A stretch of 64,000 nucleotides of DNA from Megamerina dolium (Eukaryota > Arthropoda > Insecta > Diptera > Megamerinidae): positions 84,626,833 through 84,690,832 of the forward strand of contig OY978525.1 in the NCBI GenBank assembly GCA_963854835.1. The letters run 5' to 3'. This document shows positions 59,544 to 64,000 of the stretch, piece by piece. How positions within the stretch are numbered: the stretch's first letter is position 1; each line of letters starts with the position of its first letter. Position numbers and translations under genes: made by a program. The notes under the pieces were generated by a model. The model did not search any database and was not told the DNA's origin. It worked only from the letters and a program-made list of their open reading frames with translations.

Positions 59544-60415
59544 TATGTTAACCAAAAAATTAGTTAAAGATCCTAAGAACATTTCAAATTTACATTAGTT
59601 TAAAAATATTACAAGCTTCAATTGTCATAGCAACAGTAGCTTTTTATAAAAATATCATCAAAATGTTTATAAATTTCAAAAGGATTCAGTAGCGCACTGA
59701 CGTGTAATTAAGCACCCTGTATACATTATATGTAGTAGAAATTTGAAAATTGGTATTGGTATTACGGGTGCCCGATTTTTACGATGAAAATGAGTCGTTG
59801 CACTAAGGCTAATGTGAACAGTACCATTAAAACCTAAAAAAATAAAACCATTTAGTAAAACATTCTAAGTGTAATATGCCCACAGACAAGGCTGTCTGAA
59901 ATTCTAACGTAGACGAACGAAGTCACTAAATCTCTGCGACATTGCACCACGACATTCGACGACTTAAATTGATTTAAATCTACTTATATTTTGACAAGCA
60001 ACAAAAGAAATTTTAACTATGAATAAATATTAACTTTTATATTTATTGTTCTTTTCGCTTAAAGCACTAAAAACAAATTTATTTGTGAAACATTTTCCAA
60101 AAAAATGTATTTTTTGAAGATTAGATTTTGTCGCTACCGCGTTTATTTCGTTTCATTGAGAAAAAAAAAGGCAACTTCGCTGCAGATGTCTTGTCGTCAT
60201 GTCTCAATGTTGCTGGCGCAGTGAATATGCTTGGGACTTTAGGGATGACATTTACGATACAAGTTGGTAATTAATCATCATAATATGTACCCGGCTTTAT
60301 GAGGGAAAATGGACAATCTAATAACCTGTTTACCAATTTTATAAAAACAGATTGTCTTGAGGACTAACGCCATTGTATCATTGTCTATGATTTGTGGTTG
60401 GTGGTTTCAATTAAC
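59544..60415. other. Intergenic and presumed promoter region of the PSMG4-like gene
   Basis: AT-rich, no ORF of note. Transcription start not identifiable. Confidence 0.4.
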
Positions 60416-60835
60416 ATGGAAGAGAGTCACGCTAAAGTAACATCATTAGGTAGTGCTGACGATTCAATATTGTGTCCAGTTTTGAGGGACGATACATTTA
60501 TGTCTAGTTCGTCGCAGATAACGGTGGGCGAACATAATTATACTTTGCGCAGACTGAAGATGCTATGCTCTACATTAATATTCATATCCAATGCAGAATC
60601 TGAATGTTTGGACGAGTTGGCTGTAGCTATGGCTGTGCTGGGAAAAGAAGTATTGTCTACAACAATTGTAGGTCCGCTGATTTGTAATTCACAGCATTTA
60701 GCGGAAAAGCTGAGTAAGCGTTTCAGAAGGCAGATTTTCATCAGCTGTAATTTCGAAGTTGATCGTTTGAGTGCTCCACTTCTAGAACACCAAATTAATG
60801 AGTATATACGCAGTCACAAATCGGAATTTATTTAA
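60416..60835 (+). CDS. Proteasome assembly chaperone 4-like protein
   Basis: 139 residues from ATG at 60416 (context aacATGg; the frame is open 8 codons further up but without ATG). Single exon. The central pattern (LCSTLIFISNAESECLDELAVAM, then STTIVGPLICNSQHLAEKLSKRF, RRQIFISCNFE and a C-terminal LLEHQINEYI helix) matches the layout of PSMG4: small beta-sheet protein, LAVAM helix, L..T..LA..L..R, Q.F.SYN-like strand. In other eukaryotes PSMG4 pairs with PSMG3 to help assemble the proteasome alpha ring in the cytosol. A polyadenylation motif (aaataaaata) follows at about 60872. Length fits (123 residues in humans). The identification is by pattern only. Confidence 0.65.
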   Translation: MEESHAKVTSLGSADDSILCPVLRDDTFMSSSSQITVGEHNYTLRRLKMLCSTLIFISNAESECLDELAVAMAVLGKEVLSTTIVGPLICNSQHLAEKLSKRFRRQIFISCNFEVDRLSAPLLEHQINEYIRSHKSEFI

Positions 60836-61430
60836 AGATTCAGGATATCTATTGATTAAGTTTTTTCTTTAAATAAAATACCTCCCATATATTATTTGTT
60901 GAATCAGTAAATTACTCGTCGTGGAGGGTCGCTGTAATTCGCAACTATTTATACCATTGACACGGTATTTTTGAATACAATGGAAAATTTTAGTAATGAC
61001 CCCACTATGAGATTATTTTTGTGATAGCAAAGTGAATACTATGCATTCACTATAGTTTTAATTTAGATAAGAAATATCGACCAACTTAATATCGCGGTGT
61101 GCATCCTTCAAAGTGTTTTGATGTGTATTACGTATATCAATCTCAACGTTCCACGCCATTATATTTAAAATATTGTTTAAATCGTACTCTGAAACTAGTG
61201 CTCATTCAAATATTTAGTAAACAAAAACAATTTAGTTATTCATTCAAAAATTTATGAATGTATGTTTACAACAACTGCGTGAAATCTACAAAAATATTGT
61301 CGATTCGTCCAGATGAAATGTAATACATTACTATTAAGCAATGGTAGTAATGTAATCTACCTGCGCCTTTGCGGTTTTTAACAAGAAATACTTTCACTTG
61401 AACAGTTCTATACATACATATGTATATGAA

Positions 61431-61433
<3 letters not shown>
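60836..61433. other. 3' UTR and intergenic spacer
   Basis: AATAAA-type signal near 60873; beyond that AT-rich sequence with no recognised feature. Confidence 0.4.
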
Positions 61434-61470
<37 letters not shown>

Positions 61471-61472
61471 TG

Positions 61473-61512
<40 letters not shown>

Positions 61513-61514
61513 TG

Positions 61515-61558
<44 letters not shown>

Positions 61559-61577
61559 TGTATATATATATATATGC

Positions 61578-61614
<37 letters not shown>

Positions 61615-61633
61615 TGTATATATATATATATGC

Positions 61634-61681
<48 letters not shown>
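61434..61681. repeat. (TA)n microsatellite with periodic TGCATG steps
   Basis: About 250 bp of TA repeat in which tgcatgtata recurs five times at intervals of roughly 20-55 bp. ORFs on both strands are artefacts. Confidence 0.97.
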
Positions 61682-61685
<4 letters not shown>

Positions 61686-62305
61686 GCATCAAAAACATGA
61701 ACACGACTTAGAACTTTGGATGTCTAGCAAATCTTAGAATATTGCTGGGACTAAAGTAGTTTATAGAGAACAGATAACACAATAACCAAGATGTCTGACC
61801 GTAAAGCTAGTAGAATTGTATTATGTTCGTGTTTGAACTCAAATGTCTGAGTAATACTCATAATCATGCGATTTTCGTGCATAAAATGAACAATTAGCAT
61901 ATTCTATAATGTTCATATTTGAACTTTCAAAGCAGAAGCGCAAATTTCTCGCGTTTTTCTTATATGACCAAATATAATAAGTTAGAAAGGCGAACACATT
62001 ATCTGACTCCCTCATGTTTATTTTGTTGTTGCTTTTTTAACATCTTAATACAAATATAAGCACATTTATGTGTGCATATTACCTCAACGTTTTGCTTCCA
62101 TTATCACCCATACTCGTGAGTCGATTATAGCTCTCTTCAGAGATCCCTCTTTCCTGTCTGCGAAATAGAAGGCTACTGATAAGTGGTGTTATCGCGAATT
62201 TACTCCCCATATTATATGATCGTCTGCAAGTTATACAGACAGTTACAGGGAGAACGCGTATGAGTTCGATAATATACTTTTAATTAAATTAGTTAAAATA
62301 GCTTT
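61682..62305. other. Upstream region of the zinc-finger gene
   Basis: No gene or repeat recognised; presumably promoter and 5' UTR. No core promoter element can be assigned with confidence. Confidence 0.4.
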
Positions 62306-63548
62306 ATGGAGAACTTCAATACACATACACTAATGGAAATCAATCAACTAGGTTTTGTTCACGGGGATTACGATCCACCATTTTATACACAATTGTGCAC
62401 AATTGCTTATGAACCTTATCCAAACACATTGCAATCACAATATTCATTTTCGAAACCTCCGATCGATGATATATTTCAAATACATCATTTAAGATTTCCT
62501 ACTCCACCAAATACGCCACCGAAGGTATCTTCGACCACATACATTGGAGACTTCCCACAAAAACGTACTAAATCCGTTATAATGAAAATCAGCCCAGATA
62601 ATGGATTACAACATGTATTTACAACGTTTGTGGAGAGCAAAATGAAGAATCATGATGCGCCAAATAGCGAAAGTCCATCATCATTAGTTGGTGAATACGC
62701 TTGTGATTGGATGGACTGTACCCGGTAGGTGAATTTTTACTCTTTTTCAATAAAAATACTAAATTTTATCTGTATACTATAATATATATAGTCGATATTT
62801 TCTGAGCCTTGAATCGTTGGCTGTGCACGTAGCCCAGGTGCATGCTGTGGCTTCTATTCCTGATGGACTTTACTATTGCCGTTGGATAGGATGTCCCAGG
62901 ACCGAAAGAGGATTTAATGCTCGATACAAGATGTTGGTGCATGTACGAACGCATACCAAAGAAAAGCCACACCAGTGTAACCTGTGTCAGAAAAGCTTTT
63001 CTCGGGCAGAAAATCTAAAAATACATATCCGATCGCATTCAGGAGAGAAGCCTTATGTATGTACATATGAGGGTTGTACAAAAAAATATTCCAATTCGTC
63101 GGATCGTTTCAAACACACACGTACACACTCAATGGAAAAGCCTTATATGTGCAAAGTGCCAGGTTGTCAAAAACGCTACACCGATCCCTCATCACTAAGA
63201 AAACACGTAAAAACATTTAGGCATGCGATACAATTGTTGGAAAACATTACTATTCCAAATACTCTGCGAAATTACCCCATGGAACAACCGTCATATTACC
63301 AGGACCCTATTCAGAACACGCAATATTATATGAACCTTTCTTCTGAAGATGGATGCCACATTAAAGCGACCGAGATTGAGTGTTATTATAACGAACATCA
63401 AGTGAACAGAGACGACTGTAGGATTTGTGATTCAAATGACAATTTAAAATCATCACTCTGTCAAAACAGCTGTGCAATACACGACAGTGACTTTACAATT
63501 GATATTGACATGGAAACACCTCTCGATTTAAGAGTAAAGCGTAGTTGA
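62306..63548 (+). CDS. sug: GLIS-type zinc-finger transcription factor, sugarbabe-like
   Basis: Two exons, 62306-62724 and 62792-63548, joined through a codon split cg/t, giving 391 residues. Intron ends gtaggt...atatatag. The first C2H2 finger spans the junction (CDWMDC ... HVAQVH). Four more follow: [68 protein letters not shown] and [25 protein letters not shown]. Five tandem fingers with [13 protein letters not shown] and DPSSLRKH are the GLI/GLIS signature. Total length fits Drosophila sugarbabe (GLIS2-like, a sugar-responsive nuclear regulator) rather than the much longer lame duck. The C-terminus ends [16 protein letters not shown] resembles the PxDLS motif that recruits the corepressor CtBP. 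Start ATG is the first in the open frame. Orthology to sug is inferred. Confidence 0.85.
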
Positions 63549-64000
63549 TTCATAGTATACATGCTTTGCGTTAATTCTAGTACGACAAACATAAAACACA
63601 TGTAAAATGGCATATTCACCAAGCTAATGATAAGAACCTTGTTTAAAAAGTTATCACAAAATAGAAGACTGCTTTATTTTAAAATTAATATGTATTATAT
63701 TTTCAAAACATGAATATATTTCTAATGCGTTTTAAAGTGAAATCCATATTCATCAATATATACAGCTGCGCTATTTAAAGACCTAGAGCCGTCTGAAAAT
63801 AATTTTAGTTGAAGTTTATAATCGACCTTTGCCAACCATGGCTCGTATAAGTTTGCTTTAGCATTGAGGTAGTTAGTGCTAATAGAATAGGCACAACAAA
63901 TATTATGATTTGAGCAAAGTTGCTTTAATTTTATTCTAAGTCTAGAGTAGTGATTGCACATGCGCATATGTGTCTTATACGTATCTAACCAATAAAAAGC
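63549..64000. other. 3' UTR of the zinc-finger gene and window end
   Basis: AT-rich. aataaa at 63991-63996 is a possible polyadenylation signal. A minus-strand open stretch (63967-63722) has no recognisable motif and is not called. Confidence 0.4.

Noticed and set aside
63722..63967. An 81-codon minus-strand ORF with SDGSRSLNSAAVY near the window end
   Set aside because: SDGS recalls RNase H-like wording, but the rest of the pattern is absent and no neighbouring element sequence was seen.

Overview
This is a 64 kb window of insect nuclear DNA, almost certainly from a fly. Three host genes have fly-like protein sequences and short introns of about 55-70 bp, the base composition is AT-rich with long (TA)n arrays, and the transposable elements are of dipteran types. 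A tephritid is plausible but not shown by the sequence. Host genes sit at both ends: NAT1, the eIF4G2/DAP5-type translation factor (about 6.2-10.8 kb, + strand, five coding exons), a small PSMG4-like proteasome-assembly chaperone (60.4-60.8 kb, +), and a five-zinc-finger GLIS-type factor best matching sugarbabe (62.3-63.5 kb, +). I recall Drosophila NAT1 and sug as CG3845 and CG3850, numbers that suggest neighbours, so the window may be conserved linkage stretched by transposons. This was not checked.

The roughly 49 kb between NAT1 and the chaperone is almost solid mobile-element sequence. In order it holds: a Tc1-like relic, non-LTR relics and a Harbinger-like MITE upstream of NAT1; a mariner on each side of NAT1; an LTR fragment; a 5.5 kb LOA/I-type non-LTR element on the minus strand; (TA)n arrays with an RTE-type 3' end; a second MITE; dispersed repeats; a remnant LTR element with a duplicated tRNA-Lys primer-binding site; a complete but mutated 6.2 kb BEL/Pao element with a 5-bp target duplication; a 3.7 kb Ty3/gypsy deletion derivative encoding one gag-integrase fusion ORF; a solo LTR of the same family; Jockey-like and RTE-like fragments; a third MITE; a full-length 5.9 kb Ty3/gypsy element of that same family; a SINE copy; a decayed 297/17.6-type gypsy; an R1-type fragment; and a decayed gypsy relative whose LTR carries a second, more complete SINE copy.

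Three observations stand out. (1) The full-length Ty3/gypsy element has, right at the gag stop codon, a slippery heptamer GTTAAAC, a 6-nt spacer and a sequence that folds on paper into an H-type pseudoknot with an 11-bp stem 1, 2-nt loop 1 and 6-bp stem 2. This is a textbook -1 ribosomal frameshift signal joining gag to pol. (2) The first NAT1 coding exon is open for 525 codons, begins directly after an in-frame stop with a GTG codon, and contains no methionine at all. This fits non-AUG initiation, for which this family is known in vertebrates. (3) The shorter gypsy copy has visually identical LTRs and has lost protease, reverse transcriptase and RNase H, yet keeps an uninterrupted 930-codon ORF fusing gag to integrase.

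All identifications come from reading motifs by eye. No alignment, folding or database search was run.
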